A stretch of 64,000 nucleotides of DNA, from NCBI GenBank assembly GCA_963576475.1, contig OY754984.1:18000215-18064214 (forward strand). Direction: 5' to 3'. The notes under the pieces were generated by a model. That model did not search any database. It was not told where the DNA came from and saw only the letters and a program-made list of their open reading frames with translations. This DNA is from Molanna angustata. Lineage: Eukaryota > Arthropoda > Insecta > Trichoptera > Molannidae. Each line of letters opens with the position of its first letter. The first letter of the stretch is position 1. Both the position numbers and the translations under genes were made by a program. Shown piece after piece: positions 32,662 through 44,682 of this stretch.

Positions 32662-35600
32662 ATGGCGATTGAAATCAAATATAATTTAGCTAAAATGTCT
32701 ATTGATAGATTGTTACAATTGGGAAAGGAAACACAAATATCAAAAGATCCACAGTTATTGTGTAATTTTAATACAAGGTATAGCGATATTAACACTTTAT
32801 GGGATAATTTTGTGAAAATTTATGTATCCATTGAAGCCGGTAAACGAAGCGGTTTTGATGCAGAGAAACACATAAGTGAATATATATCTTATGAATCGAT
32901 TATATATGAAATAAAGGGCATATATAATAATTTATTTAGTGAATTAAAATCAGAAAAGACTTCTTGTGATTCTGACAACAAAGTTAATAAACTAGCTGTT
33001 CCAAAAATAAATTTGCCTACATTTCACGGCGATATGACAATGTATCATAGTTTCAGAAATGTCTTCGATAGTCTTGTGCACCACGACAAGGATATTCAAA
33101 GAGTACAAAAAATGCATTATTTACTGGGTTGTTTGAAAGGTGATGCATTCAATTTAGTAAAATATTTAACGGTATGTGACGAAAATTATGATGTCGCTAT
33201 AGGGATAATACACAAACGTTTTCACAATCCTCGGTTAATCGCAGACAACCATTTAAACCGAATATTGAATTTGTCATCTTTGACAGACAAAAATATGCAA
33301 TTGAGACTTTTTATTAACACAATCGTAGAAAATTTGGCAGCGTTAAACGCGTTAAAATTTAAAGTTGACGAGTGGTCGTCTATACTATTGCATATAATGT
33401 TAAAGAAATTAACCACAGGATTGAGACAACGATTTGAGTTACAATATTCAAATTCGGAAATTCCCACTTTTTCCCAATTTATTGAATTTTTGGAAGTTGA
33501 ATCAAGAGCATACGATGCATGTGCTCCGTCTAGTAGCCACGTCACAAATATAGTTGCGACCAAACATCACAAAACATATACAGTACGTACAACGGTATCA
33601 GAAAATTGTATATGTTGTGGAGAGTTACACCAAATTTATTCTTATAGTAAGTTTAAGGGATTTAACGTTAATCAAAGGAGATCTTTAATACGGGAAAATA
33701 AATTATGCTGGAATTGTATGAGCAAACATAAGGTTTCGCAATGCAACTCTAAATATTCATGTAAGATGTGTAAATTTAAACATCACACATTATTACATAT
33801 AGATCAACCTTTAACATCGGATTCGGATATTGATCAACAACAACAGGTGACTTGCACGTCATATATTAAACCTAATCCCAAATTTAATACCGTTTTACTC
33901 GCAACGGCTATTGTACATGTACAAGACTCGTACGGCGAATTTCAATCGGTTTGGGCGTTAATTGACCCTGGAAGTCAATGTTCTATCATTACAGAATCGT
34001 GTGCACAACGTCTCAGATTAAAGAGACATTCAATTGGAGTGACCATATCTGGAATAGGAAGTAATTCTTCTAATAATGCAAGGGGGCAAGTTATTTGCCA
34101 CATAAAACCAATGAATACTCATGGTCCAATTATTTCATGCGGAGCAATAGTGTTAGGTAACATTACGGGTAATTTGCCTACATATTCTCTTCCTTCGGAT
34201 ATTCTAAATGAATATAAGGATATAATTCTGGCGGATCCAGAATTCTTCAAGTCTAGATCAGTTGATATTCTACTAGGTGGGGATGTATACAATGACATAA
34301 TTACTGGGAAGAAATTTACTATTTCATCAAGTCTACCATCGGCACACTCTACAATTTTTGGTTGGGTAATTTTGGGGAAAATTTCAAATTTATCCCCAGG
34401 GAATAATCACTCGTTCTTAACGCATGCGACTACATTGGATAATTTAATTCAGGATTTTTGGGAGCTGGAACAGATTCCTGAGACTATCGCAAAGAATCCA
34501 GAAGATGAAGTTTGTGAAAAACATTTTTTAGACACTATAACTCGCACAAAGGAAGGTCGTTTTATGGCACGTCTTCCTTTTAAGAAAAATTTCGCTTCTT
34601 TAGGTGAATCAAAAAACCTAGCTGTGCGTAGATTTTACTCATTGGAACACAAATTAGAAAAAAATATTACTTTTAAATTAGAATATTCAAATGTCATAAA
34701 TGAATATATACGGTTGGGTCATATGGAGAAGGCTTTAAGCTCTGATATTAAGTATTTTTTACCACATCATTGTATTATAAAGAATTCTACTACAACTCGA
34801 GTACGTGTGGTCTTTGACGCTTCTATGAAAACAGAGATCGGATTATCACTGAATGATTCTCTTATGGCGGGACCTAAATTGCAAAAGAATATAGTTGATA
34901 TTTTATTGAATTTTCGTTTGAATTGTATAGCTTTCGTCTCAGACATCAAACAAATGTACAGACAAATAATATTACATGATCAGGATCGTAATTATCATGG
35001 TATTTTTTGGAGGGATTCACCTGATAAACCTTTGGAAATATTCAGATTAACAACTGTTACTTTTGGAATATCGTCATCACCATATATTGCAATGAGGTGT
35101 CTAATAGAATTGGCCAAACAGGGGCAAGCTTCTCATTCTAAAGCTAGTCAAATTATTCAAAAGGAGATGTATGTTGATGATATTATCAGTGGTACATCTA
35201 CGGTTCAGGAGGCTATCAAGCTTAAGGAAGAGTTGACAGATCTATTAAGGGGTGCTGGTTTCGAATTAAGGAAATGGGCCAGCAATAGTGAGGAATTTCT
35301 ATCTCATATTCCTCATGAACATTGTGAGGATATACAATCTTTTGATTCAAAGACAGAAGCTGGATTAAAGGTATTGGGAATTCAGTGGATTCCATCGGGA
35401 GATTATTTTAAATATTATGTTAACATTTTAAACACAACTCTGACAAAACGTGTAATTTTGTCAAATATTGCTCGATTGTATGACCCGTGTGGGTGGTTGG
35501 CACCTATTACATTTTTCGCTAAGGTCATACTCCAAGAAATGTGGCTTCTAAAATTGGGATGGGACGAAGAAGTTCCAAATCATATTGCAGAAAAATGGAG

Positions 35601-37725
35601 TTAATTTGTTTCTCAGTTAAATCATATTTCTGAGATAAAAATCAATAGATGGGTTTCTTCTTTGGATTGTACAGTGAATTATCAGTTGCATGGATTCTGT
35701 GACGCATCAGAAAAGGGATATGCAATTTCAATTTACTTGCGATTAGAAAATCGATCAGGTGATAGAAAGGTTTATTTAATTATGGGTAAATCAAAAATCG
35801 CACCGCTTAAACAAAAATTGTCCATTCCACGAATGGAACTTTGTGGCGCACATTTACTTTCAAAATCATTAAAGTACGTTCAGAATAATTTAAATTCAAT
35901 TCACATTACATCTATATTTGCTTGGTGTGACTCAAAGGTTGCTCTTGCATGGTTAAAAACACCAGTTCATCAGTTAAAGTCATTTGAAGCAAATCGGGTA
36001 TCTCAAATTCACTCAAATTGTGATACAACCATTTGGAGGTATATTCCATCAGCATTAAACCCAGCGGATTGTGCGTCAAGGGGACTCTTACCTAGTAAAT
36101 TAATAAATCATAAACTTTGGTGGGAACCATTATGGCTTACTGAATCTTCTTCAAAATGGCCAGAGAACAGGAATATATCAATTCAAAACGGTGAAGCAGA
36201 GATTGTAGAGTTGAGTGTCTCTCATGTTGTCCAACGTGAAACCGCTTGGGACATCATTCAGCGATTTAGCTCGTTTTCGAAACTTGTTCGAATCACGGCA
36301 CTCTGTAGACGATATATAAATAACATACGGCGAGAAAGTGTCAAACAAGTAGGATATATCTCAGCCACAGAATGGAATAACGCATTATTAAAACTCATTA
36401 AGAATGTACAATTAATAGAATTCTCAAAGGATATTGAGCTCATAAATCGTAATATGAGTCATAAGACAACATTTTTTAAATTAAGACCTTTTATTGACGC
36501 AAATGGCGTCGTTAGAATCGATGGAAGATTACAACAATCAAGTTTATCTTATGAGACAAAACATCCAATCATTCTACCAAAGTCTCATCAACTCACTCTT
36601 TTAATTATTAAATATTATCATGTGCAATATTTACACGCTGGTCCATCTCTAACATTAGCGAATTTACGACAAAGATTTTGGATCATATCGGGTCGAAGCA
36701 TAGTTAGACAAGTGATCCATCAATGCATTAAGTGTTTCCGAACGAAACCCAAAATAATAGAACCTGTAATGGCTCAACTGCCTAAAGTAAGAGTTCAACA
36801 AGCACGAGTTTTCTCAAAGACAGGCTGCGATTTCGCAGGTCCTTTTTTTATTAAATCGTCTAAACTGCGCAATGCTAAACTACTAAAGGGATATCTTGCC
36901 TTATTCATTTGCATGGCAACAAAAGCTATACACATAGAAATTGTCTCTGATTTGTCCACGGCCGCTTTTCTTGCAGCATTGGATAGATTTGTGTCCCGAA
37001 GAGGAATTTGTTCAGATTTTTATTCTGACGGAGCGACAAACTTTGTCGGTAGTAAGAGTCACCTGAAACAAATTTTTAAAACTTTGCAAAATAATTCATC
37101 TTTTGAAGAGATATCTACATATCTAACGGAACGTCAAATCACATTTCATCGAAATCCTCCAGCAGCGCCTCATATGGGAGGTCTATGGGAAAGAGCGATA
37201 TCTTCTGTTAAGACTCATATGAAAAGAGTGGTAGGAGAGACCGCATTAACATTCGAAGAATTATACACTCTAGGTACAAAGATAGAAGCAGTTCAAAATT
37301 CTCGACCTATTTGTCCATTGTCGGATAATCCTGATGATTTAGACGTCTTAACACCTGGTCATTTCCTAATAGGACAGGCTTTATTAAACATTCCGGAAAA
37401 AGACGTAGAAGCTGCAAATATGAATATTTTAGGAAGATGGGAGATGCTTAGAAAATTCCATCAGCAAATCTGGAGGCGATGGAGCTTGGAATATTTGCAT
37501 AATCTACATCAACGTTCGAAATGGACAGCTGACAAGGTTAATGTCAAGGTAAACGATTTAGTTCTAATAAAGGAAGAAAATGTACCTCCACTTCAATGGA
37601 AGCTGGCTCGTATAATAAGATTGCATCCTGGAAAAGACGGAGTTGTCAGAATCATAGAATTACGTACTTGTAAGGGAATATTAACTAGACCAGTAGTTAA
37701 AATATGTCCTTTACCATTGGAATAA
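32662..37725 (+). CDS. BEL gag-pol polyprotein with one in-frame stop
   Basis: ATG at 32662 (context AAACATGG) opens a frame of 1687 codons to TAA at 37723-37725. It is broken only by TAA at 35602-35604 (codon 981), after which the same frame resumes. Visible domains: a gag region of the BEL type (LPTFHGDMTMYHSFRN, ~residues 120-140); a CCHC knuckle CWNCMSKHKVSQC at ~349-361 and a second CKMCKFKHHTLLH; protease LIDPGSQ with Asp435; RT with FVSDIKQMYRQ and YVDD at 837-840; RNase H CDAS at ~1013, PRMELC and WCDSK; integrase HHCC zinc finger and catalytic Asp1390, Asp1456, Glu1510; and a C-terminal BEL-type tail (GRWEMLRKFHQQIWRRWS). The stop falls between RT and RNase H, so RNase H and integrase would need read-through. 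Confidence 0.93.
35602..35604 (+). other. Single nonsense codon in BEL pol
   Basis: TAA follows 'HIAEKWS' and precedes 'FVSQLNHISEIKINRW', which continues the family sequence. It is the only inactivating change seen in the polyprotein. A sequencing error or translational read-through is possible. Confidence 0.85.
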
Positions 37726-37992
37726 ATGAATAGGTATTCCAATTCATATATAGGCTAATTCATAAGTTAACTATAATCTTATTTTAAACATTATTTTAAG
37801 ATTTATTTTACGTTCACTTTTGTTTTTTGTTGTTGATTGCTTATTCATAAAGAATTACGATCGGATATTAGTTAATAGGTTAATTTCGTAGAAATAAGTT
37901 TTTTTTTTTTCAGATTCAATGTACTCGGAGTATACATTAAAATTAGTAAGACATTTATTAGTGTGGTATCTTTGAGTTTGCACTTCACTTTC

Positions 37993-38005
37993 AGGGGTGG
38001 GAGAA
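37993..38005 (+). promoter_or_regulatory. Polypurine tract of BEL element
   Basis: AGGGGTGGGAGAA lies immediately before the 3' LTR and is the expected plus-strand primer. One T interrupts the purines. Confidence 0.75.
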
Positions 38006-38417
38006 TGTTAGATATTGTTATATCTAATTTCGAATTTTTTCATTTGTTTTTATTTTCTATGGTTTTTTCAGTTGTCAAATTTTTCTTGCAATTTTTGATT
38101 TTCCTCTCCAGTCATATTCCCAATTCCTTGTCTGGACTCATCTGCGGTCGGTCATCACATAACGGTCGGTAAATGTGCAACGATACGCTGCTTCGGTTGC
38201 ATATTTCTTCGGTGATTCGGCACGTGTGATTTCGGAGACATTTCGTTCGAACATCGCAGTGAAATCAGTGTTGTGTTGGTGACTATTTGCATCGGAACAG
38301 ATTGGAAAACTTCAGGACAATATCGGTGAGTCTTCGGCTTCCTTTCATATACAGTCCACAATCCTTTCCGTGGTATATTAAACCTTTTTTATATGACACA
38401 AGGAAATATATCACACA
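38006..38417 (+). repeat. BEL 3' LTR
   Basis: 412 bp, same ends as the 5' LTR, followed by the GATAT duplication at 38418-38422. Confidence 0.93.
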
Positions 38418-38423
38418 GATATT

Positions 38424-38512
38424 ATAGAACTCCATATAATAATTATATCCATGATATGGGTAATCGTGAGGGTTTTGATTTCGCCGATTGGACCAGACTT
38501 GCCCCCCCCATG
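38424..38512 (+). repeat. Right arm of the inverted repeat that received the BEL element
   Basis: Inverted partner of 31936-32021; see that entry. 'GATATGGGTAA', 'GAGGGTTTTGATTTCG' and 'ACCAGACTTGCCCCC' are the best matched parts. Confidence 0.7.
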
Positions 38513-38743
38513 GCAGAACATTTTTTCAATAAACTTATAACGTATATACAGTCAAATCATGAATCAGCTAGATAACAAAAAAAAAACACTTTTTAGTTAA
38601 ACAATAGAAAAATGGTTAGTATAATCAAAGAATATAATTCAATTATTACAAGTATAATAATCATTCTCAGGGGCTTGACTTGAACACATATTAGAAGGAA
38701 CAGTTTGCGTTGTTAAACCGTGTTCATTTTGAGGACACGTGCC

Positions 38744-39279
38744 TTTTTTTTTTTTTTTTAACATGTCTACGTAGGGGACGCCAGCTATTAGGATTTGGGT
38801 CCATTTTACTCTTCCGAAGAAGCGCACTACGTAGCGTTGGGAGGGGTTTGCAATCTAGAAATGAGTTTATTAATTCGGATTTTAAAAAGACCCGGGTTGT
38901 ACGAAGATGGAAACACAAAATTCGGAAGATAGTTCCACAGTCGGGCTGCTGTATTAATAAAGGAGTTCGAGAAGCGACTTGTTCGTATATGTTGAAGGTC
39001 CACTGTGAATGGATGCTGCGATTGAGTGAAGCGAGTGACTCTGTTGCGAGTGGGTGGAGGAGGGACCAAAGATGCAAGTTCTTCTGAGCAATTCCCGTGG
39101 TAGTATCTATAGAATAAACTTAAAATACCGACTCTGCGTCTGTGTTCTAGTGATTGCAATCCATCAGTCAGTGATGGATCATCAATCAGACGTGTAGCAC
39201 GCCTCTGGACAGCGTCGAGGGTATTCAGTAGGTATTGGGGGGCGCCACTCCAGAGGTGACTGCCATATTCAATAATTGG
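38744..39279 (-). mobile_element. 5'-truncated CR1/Jockey-like LINE, copy 2
   Basis: On the minus strand it encodes 'RPIIEYGSHLWSGAPQ' through 'SFINTAARLWNYLP' and 'FKIRINKLISRLQTPP', then the same 3' UTR as copy 1 and a 16-nt poly(A) (T-run 38744-38759). It starts ~100 bp further 3' than copy 1. The two copies differ at only a few residues. The frame is open to its stop. Confidence 0.85.
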
Positions 39280-40488
39280 CCTTGAATTCAACGCGAGTTT
39301 TTAAGTGCATTAGCGCAACAAACTAGTGCCTAATTCGAGGCAGTACTTGCCTCCTAATCAACACGGAACCTGGACCATTGGCTGAGGAGAGATATTCAAC
39401 AATACTACTAAGACAAACAAATAAACCATCTACAGCGGAATAAGAAGTACAACGAAATAAATAACATTACATATCATGACACTACACAATGGGTACACAT
39501 AGCGGTTGATCCAATTCGATTATCATCCAGCACCAGACTTTGAATTTATATTAAAATCTTCAGCCAAATAATAGATGAAGAGTGAACGTGCTCTGTTTGC
39601 ATAATTTTTAGACTATTTTCCTAGCGAAATGGTATTAGAGTGTACCCAGTAGTTAATATGCGCCCGGCCCGCCCGGTAATAATTTTCAATACAGTTATTT
39701 TAATAAGATTACGCTTATTGGACCGCGCTTGATAAATATTTATTAATTCGGCTAGGTGTATATAATATACGTATGTGAGTGTATATTGTGTAATAATTAG
39801 GGTTCATAGCGAATGATAACATTATATTTAACATCTGTGTTAATGGAATAATAAAATGAAAATGATAGTCAAAGAAATCTCTAGTAAACGCGTTCGTTAT
39901 TTCCCACAGGATTCCTGGCGGAGGCACAGTTTTTAATCTGTCAAGTCATTGATCGTTAAATTTTCAATGTCTCCGCACACATGTTTTACCCTCCGCACAG
40001 TCAATATTATATAAGAAAGTTTCCATTACCAGATTTTAGTTATCTTTTTTATTTATTTCAAAGATTGTCTTTGTTAGTGTTGTTATTATATAAAATCACT
40101 GTGATTAATAAATACCCTAAAAATACACATTTTAATGAAAAATTGTATGTGTTTATGGGGGGGGTGTAAATTTATCGCACCGCCACTGCACAGATGCGTC
40201 GAAGATCCGCACACACAATAGAAAAATTAGAGGGAACGTTGCTTGCAAGGATATTTTTAACTCTCCATCATATAAAAATAGTAGAATGAATATTCAATAA
40301 CAACCATTAATATTTTTTCACCATTTCTTTCGTCACTTAATCCAAGCCTTTCATCCATTTATTTTCACTATCCACTACTATGTAAAGTGATCTTCAATTT
40401 GAAAAGCACTTTCTTATTGCATCGAATGATTTTTGAAAGTCATAATTTATATCTTTGATATTTGGTTACGTTCATGAGCATTTTTACT
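39280..40488. other. Intron 1 sequence without recognised genes
   Basis: 39290-39560 has a more balanced composition and may be an unassigned LINE scrap. The rest is AT-rich. No known family was recognised. Confidence 0.35.
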
Positions 40489-41062
40489 ACTCACTAACAC
40501 AAGGTGATATAGTGGGGAGTTATGATTTCGCAATTCTTAAGGATTTTTTTTGCAGAGATTGTATTCTGAAAGTTTCATCACAATTTATCTGTGTGTGTGC
40601 TATGTGCTGTGTGCAGTGAGCTATGTGCAGCGTGCTATGTGCAGTGTGCTATGTACGGCGTGTTCATTTTTACTTTATCGATTATAGACTAAAGTACTCA
40701 TTCGATGCTATTCAAATTTTGCAAATTTGTATATCTAATACTCGATTAGATCCCATTAGATTTTGAACGATATATGAATAGTGCTTCTCGATTTTTTTAA
40801 CTGTCAAATATTTCAAAGTGACCCCAAACTCGGGAAACTTAAAATTTGAATTTTTTATTTTCAAATTGGTAAAAAGGCACGTCACTTTCATAAAATGGCA
40901 TTGAAGAGTTATCAAGTTTTCGTAATGAAATATTTAAATAAAAAATAATTTAACAAACTCATTTCATGAAAATGCTGAAAATTTTCTATACAAAATTCAA
41001 TACTTTATAGAATGACTTGTTAGTGAGGAGTTTAGCGTTGGCCACAACCCACTCGTTTTATT
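40489..41062 (+). repeat. Repeat family C, copy 6
   Basis: It starts 'CTCACTAACACAAGGTGATA', includes three local copies of a GTGCTATGTGC-type word near 40600-40650 and ends 'GTTGGCCACAACCCACTCG'. This is one of the best preserved copies. Confidence 0.7.
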
Positions 41063-41462
41063 TGTTTTGCATAAATTTGAAATAATAAAACAATTCGCGT
41101 CATTGTTATAATCTGTTGGTCAAGGTTCATTTTTTACTTTACTGTTTTTTATTCATATGCTTTTTATCAATAATACTTATAATTATATAAGTAATTTATT
41201 TTAAATAAATATTTGCATTGCTGGTTTTATTTGATATTTTTTTTATTAATGCTAGGACAGCACAAAAATACATGCCTACAAAATAATTATAAAAATAACA
41301 ATCAATAATACAAAAATGACGTGCAAAAATTATATTTTATTTCAAAAAATGCCTTTATATGAGAGGTAAACAAGCAAAAATGAAATAATATTTCTGGCGC
41401 AGTTCAGGGTTGACATATGTGCGAAACATTGTCATTATTTACAAATAAACCAATTTCTCAAT

Positions 41463-42400
41463 AGATGGCGTTACCTCTTCTTCGTTACTTCATAGATGGC
41501 AATAGTAATAATGTCTTATTTTCAGATGGATTGTTACACATTATTCAAATACATAAAACTTTCAAAAGTTACATTGAATATGTTAGAATCCTGCCTCGAC
41601 CGATTTCGTTCACCTATAGCACAAGCATTTATACTTATTCTAGAGAACGTAGGAAGATGTATATGTACTTGTTTAACAAGGACATATTAATTTTAAAAAA
41701 AGGCATAATTGGTGACCGTTGCGCAAGCGCATAAAGTGATCACTTAAGCCAACCGGTGACAGGCCGTAAGCTCAGTAGGTTCTTCTATAATATTAGTCGG
41801 CTTTCGCGGCTCAGTTGGTTAGGTATATGACTGTTGATTCAAGGGTCCCGGTTTGGTTTTCCGGTGGAGACACAAATTTTAATTGTGTTTTCAGTCTGGA
41901 TCTGTGAGACGATAGATATCGTAAGTCTCCAGAATATGGCAACTTGTTTGACATAGCACCTGTTAGTTGCCCCGAGAAACTACATGAAATAAACATAGAA
42001 TAATAAAACAACTATAGAATACTCATTCCCATACAATACCTCGCTGAAAAAGTGAAGCCGTTTTATTGGCCAGCTCGTGTCAATATATGTATGACTCTGC
42101 TGGTAGACATTGTTCGTATAGTAGTACTCGTTATGACTGCGTAAATAATTTTGCAAGCAGTTAAAAAAATCCCTATTTGGAGAACGTATCACGCAGACGG
42201 CCAAATGATTACTGAATGCTCGTAGCAAAATGTTGACCAAATTAGTCAACATAAAGTAGTCGCGTTTCCTGCAGGCTAAAGAATACTCTATACTATTATT
42301 ACTGTATGGAAATAAAATAAAAAAAATAATATCCCAATTTCGTCTATAATATAGAGATGTTATTTCGTCTATAAGATTGAGATGAGTTTGTCAATAAAAA
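41463..42400 (-). repeat. Foldback family B copy 6, split by an insertion
   Basis: Loop and right-arm sequence at 41463-41800 (GCGCAAGCGC, GTGATCAC, GCCGTAAGC) stops at 'TTCTATAATAT'. The arm resumes near 42332 with 'AATATCCCAATTTCGTCT' and continues to 'TTGTCAATAAAAATAT' near 42403. ATAATAT is present at both break points, suggesting that 41803-42331 is an insertion. Confidence 0.6.
41803..42010 (+). mobile_element. tRNA-derived SINE, family F, copy 2
   Basis: The A box 'GGCTCAGTTGG' is intact and the B box is degraded ('GGTTTGGTTTTCC'). The body 'GTGGAGACACAAATTTTAAT' and 'CGTAAGTCTCCAGAATATGG' matches the better copy at 53869-54090. About 320 bp of unassigned sequence (42011-42331) follows inside the same insertion. 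Confidence 0.65.
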
Positions 42401-42857
42401 TATATTCAATGTGTAAATCAACGTTTAATACTATATTAATATTTTAACACAAGCCATTATTATTTATAATTGTCTATAAACTGATGATTATGAATATATT
42501 AATGCAAATGTATTCAAATATCCATAATGTGATGCATTATAAAATTTATTCGTCATAGATATGTACCGATTCAGATATGTTTTGGTTAACCGAACTAAAA
42601 AGTACTTCAATATTCATTCATTTGCAATGCTAGTGTGACAGTAATGGCTATCCGTGCGTATTACGAGTATATTATGCTCTTTGGTAATGGGCGTAACTGT
42701 CAAATCATTAATAATTACATATTATTCAATATTATAATGTTGAATAATCATATCGAAACATGTATTTTATTTATTTATTGAAAATCCTTTTTTCCAAGTA
42801 TAATAATATCAGAAGTAGGTACAATATAACTTGATAAAGTAGTAAATAAAATTTATA

Positions 42858-43305
42858 ATACTACTAGCGTACCCGACAGACGTTGTCCTACATGAACAAA
42901 TATAAAAATAGATGTGGATTAATTATATACCTATTATCATAATACCACTTAAAACAGGATATGTTTGTAAAAAAACTAAATAGCTTTAAGTATACAATTA
43001 TAATAAAATATTATAAAAATAAATTAATTATTTCATAAAATATTAAAAATATGAAAACAAATACCGCAGACGGCGAAACTTGCATACCTAACATTGCATA
43101 ATATTATGACATATCGGAAAGCAGTGTTGCCATTATTCAAAATGCATATTCCGAAACTATTTATAACGATTGATATTCATTAATGTATAAAATTTCTTTT
43201 TGTGAATGTAATCCTTTCAGGGACTCACATAAAAATTTTCATCAAAATCGGTTAAGCCGTTTAGGTTCAAGAGCTCAGTGGCATACACACGTACAGAAGA
43301 ATTTA
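42858..43305 (+). repeat. Dispersed repeat with CCCGACAGACGTTGTCC end
   Basis: It starts 'CTAGCGTACCCGACAGACG' and ends with 'AAAATCGGTTAAGCCGTTT', a layout common among non-autonomous insect elements. Its first ~30 bp match both outer ends of the foldback at 60038-61062 ('CCCGGCAGACGTTGTCCTGCC'). Confidence 0.55.
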
Positions 43306-44440
43306 TTATTTATTTATTTATTATTATTATTATTATATATACGCCCTTAATAGGGCATTTACAAAAAAATACATGATAAATAGAACAATGTAGGCATAAC
43401 AAAATAACAATAAGTGTAAATACATCGATTATATAGGTACATAATAAAAAAACGTAAGTAGTTAAAGGAAGAACAATATAAAACAACATAATACAACATA
43501 ATAAAAGAAAATAGAGATAAATGATAAAAAAAACTAGACATAAAAGAAGAAAAAAAAAATAAACAGTATTACATATTCAATTTAAACAACAAAAATAAAC
43601 AAAGCAAAGTAAAAATCAAAAATTATAATATGCGTTAAGCATCCTTTTGAAACCATCTATAGTGTGTACATTAAATATATCAACAGCACTATATTGGTTT
43701 CCAAGGCGGTGCAATCTATGTATTGGTGAGTTAATGATAAAGTTATTTCGAAGATTCTCTATATGAAAAGGTGCATTTTGACGTGAAGCAAACCTTGTAG
43801 GTACTCTGAATTTTATCATTTCAACTAGGTCAGGGGTGTCCAATATACCGTTGATTATTTTAAATAAACATATTAAATCACAAATCGTTCTTCTGTTTGA
43901 TAATTTCGATAAATTTAAAATACTCATTAGAAAATCATAATTTAATTTTTCTAAAGGAATGGATAATTTATAATTTACAAATCTTAAAAATTTATGTTGA
44001 ACCCTTTCGACCCTCAATGAGTGCACATTATAAAACGGCGACCATATAGTTGAATTATATTCAAGATTACTACGAACAAGTGATGTATATAGGGTTTTAA
44101 ATGTATTAATAGATCTAAAATTTTTGACGGTTCTCAAAATATATCCAAGGCATTTTAAAGCTTTATTAGTTGTTTCAGTTATGTGAGAAATAAATGTAAG
44201 CCTCTCATCAAACAATATACCAAGATCCTTTATTGATGTTACTTTAGTTAAGTTATTGTTGTCTATTGTGTATTGAAAATTAATATTAGTTTTATTTCTA
44301 CAGAATCTGATGAATTGACATTTAGTATAGTTTAGGTATAAAGAATTCGTAGCACACCACTCGAGTAAATGGTTAAGATTTAATTGTAACGCCATACAGT
44401 CGTTTAAGTTCTTTATGTCTATATATAAAGATAAAAATTA
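43306..44440 (-). mobile_element. Jockey-like LINE, C-terminal third of ORF2
   Basis: The minus frame 43616-44395 extends upstream as 'YIDIKNLNDC' and then continues: LEWCATNSLYLNYTKCQ (RT thumb-proximal motif), SIKDLGILFDERLTF, YNSTIWSPFYN and a C-terminal LHRLGNQYS. The YADD box is missing through 5' truncation. The 3' UTR is AT-rich with a small hairpin (GCCCTTAATAGGGC) and ends in a (TAA)n run at 43306-43340. The frame is open for 259 residues, so this is a fairly recent copy. Confidence 0.85.
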
Positions 44441-44496
44441 AGTTAAAAGTAAAAGTTTTAGTCATCAGTGTATGGATTAGACTACTCTACTAGGCT

Positions 44497-44682
44497 ATGG
44501 CTGTCCCAGTAGAGCGTTATATAAATCAGTGTACAAAATTAATACATCACTGTTTAACCAAGGATGAGTTTAACCGTGCTGACGAAGGAGCAGTGGCTTT
44601 GAAACGAGTTATATGTATGGAATTTCGGCAGCATATAAAATTTTATAGAACGCCACGTAACGATGACGCGCGCATTTTCTAG
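44497..44682 (+). CDS. Orphan 61-codon frame of unknown origin
   Basis: ATG at 44497 opens a frame ending at a TAG in 'TTCTAGATC', with a normal residue mix (ERYINQCTKLIHHCLTKDEF...). I do not recognise a family. It lies between a Jockey-like LINE and an RTE LINE, and the RTE target site overlaps its stop. It may be a piece of an older element or a processed host exon. A short match of 'TATAGAAC-CCA' to the arms around the BEL element is probably chance. Confidence 0.25.
   Translation: MAVPVERYINQCTKLIHHCLTKDEFNRADEGAVALKRVICMEFRQHIKFYRTPRNDDARIF

Larger units (their letters stand above)
32037..38417 (+). mobile_element. BEL/Pao LTR retrotransposon, nearly intact
   Basis: A 6381-bp element with 412-bp direct LTRs (TGTTAG...ACACA), a 5-bp target duplication GATAT (32032-32036 and 38418-38422), a primer-binding site after the left LTR, a purine tract before the right LTR and one long gag-pol frame. 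LTR length, 5-bp duplication and domain order (gag-protease-RT-RNaseH-integrase) fit BEL/Pao. The two LTRs differ at one position that I can see, so insertion was recent. No env-like frame is present. Confidence 0.95.

Noticed and set aside
31936..38512. Protein-like text 'RTP..NYIHDMG..EGFDF' in both arms around the BEL element
   Set aside because: Differences between the arms change amino acids more often than not and include indels, so there is no sign of coding constraint. Treated as a non-coding inverted repeat.
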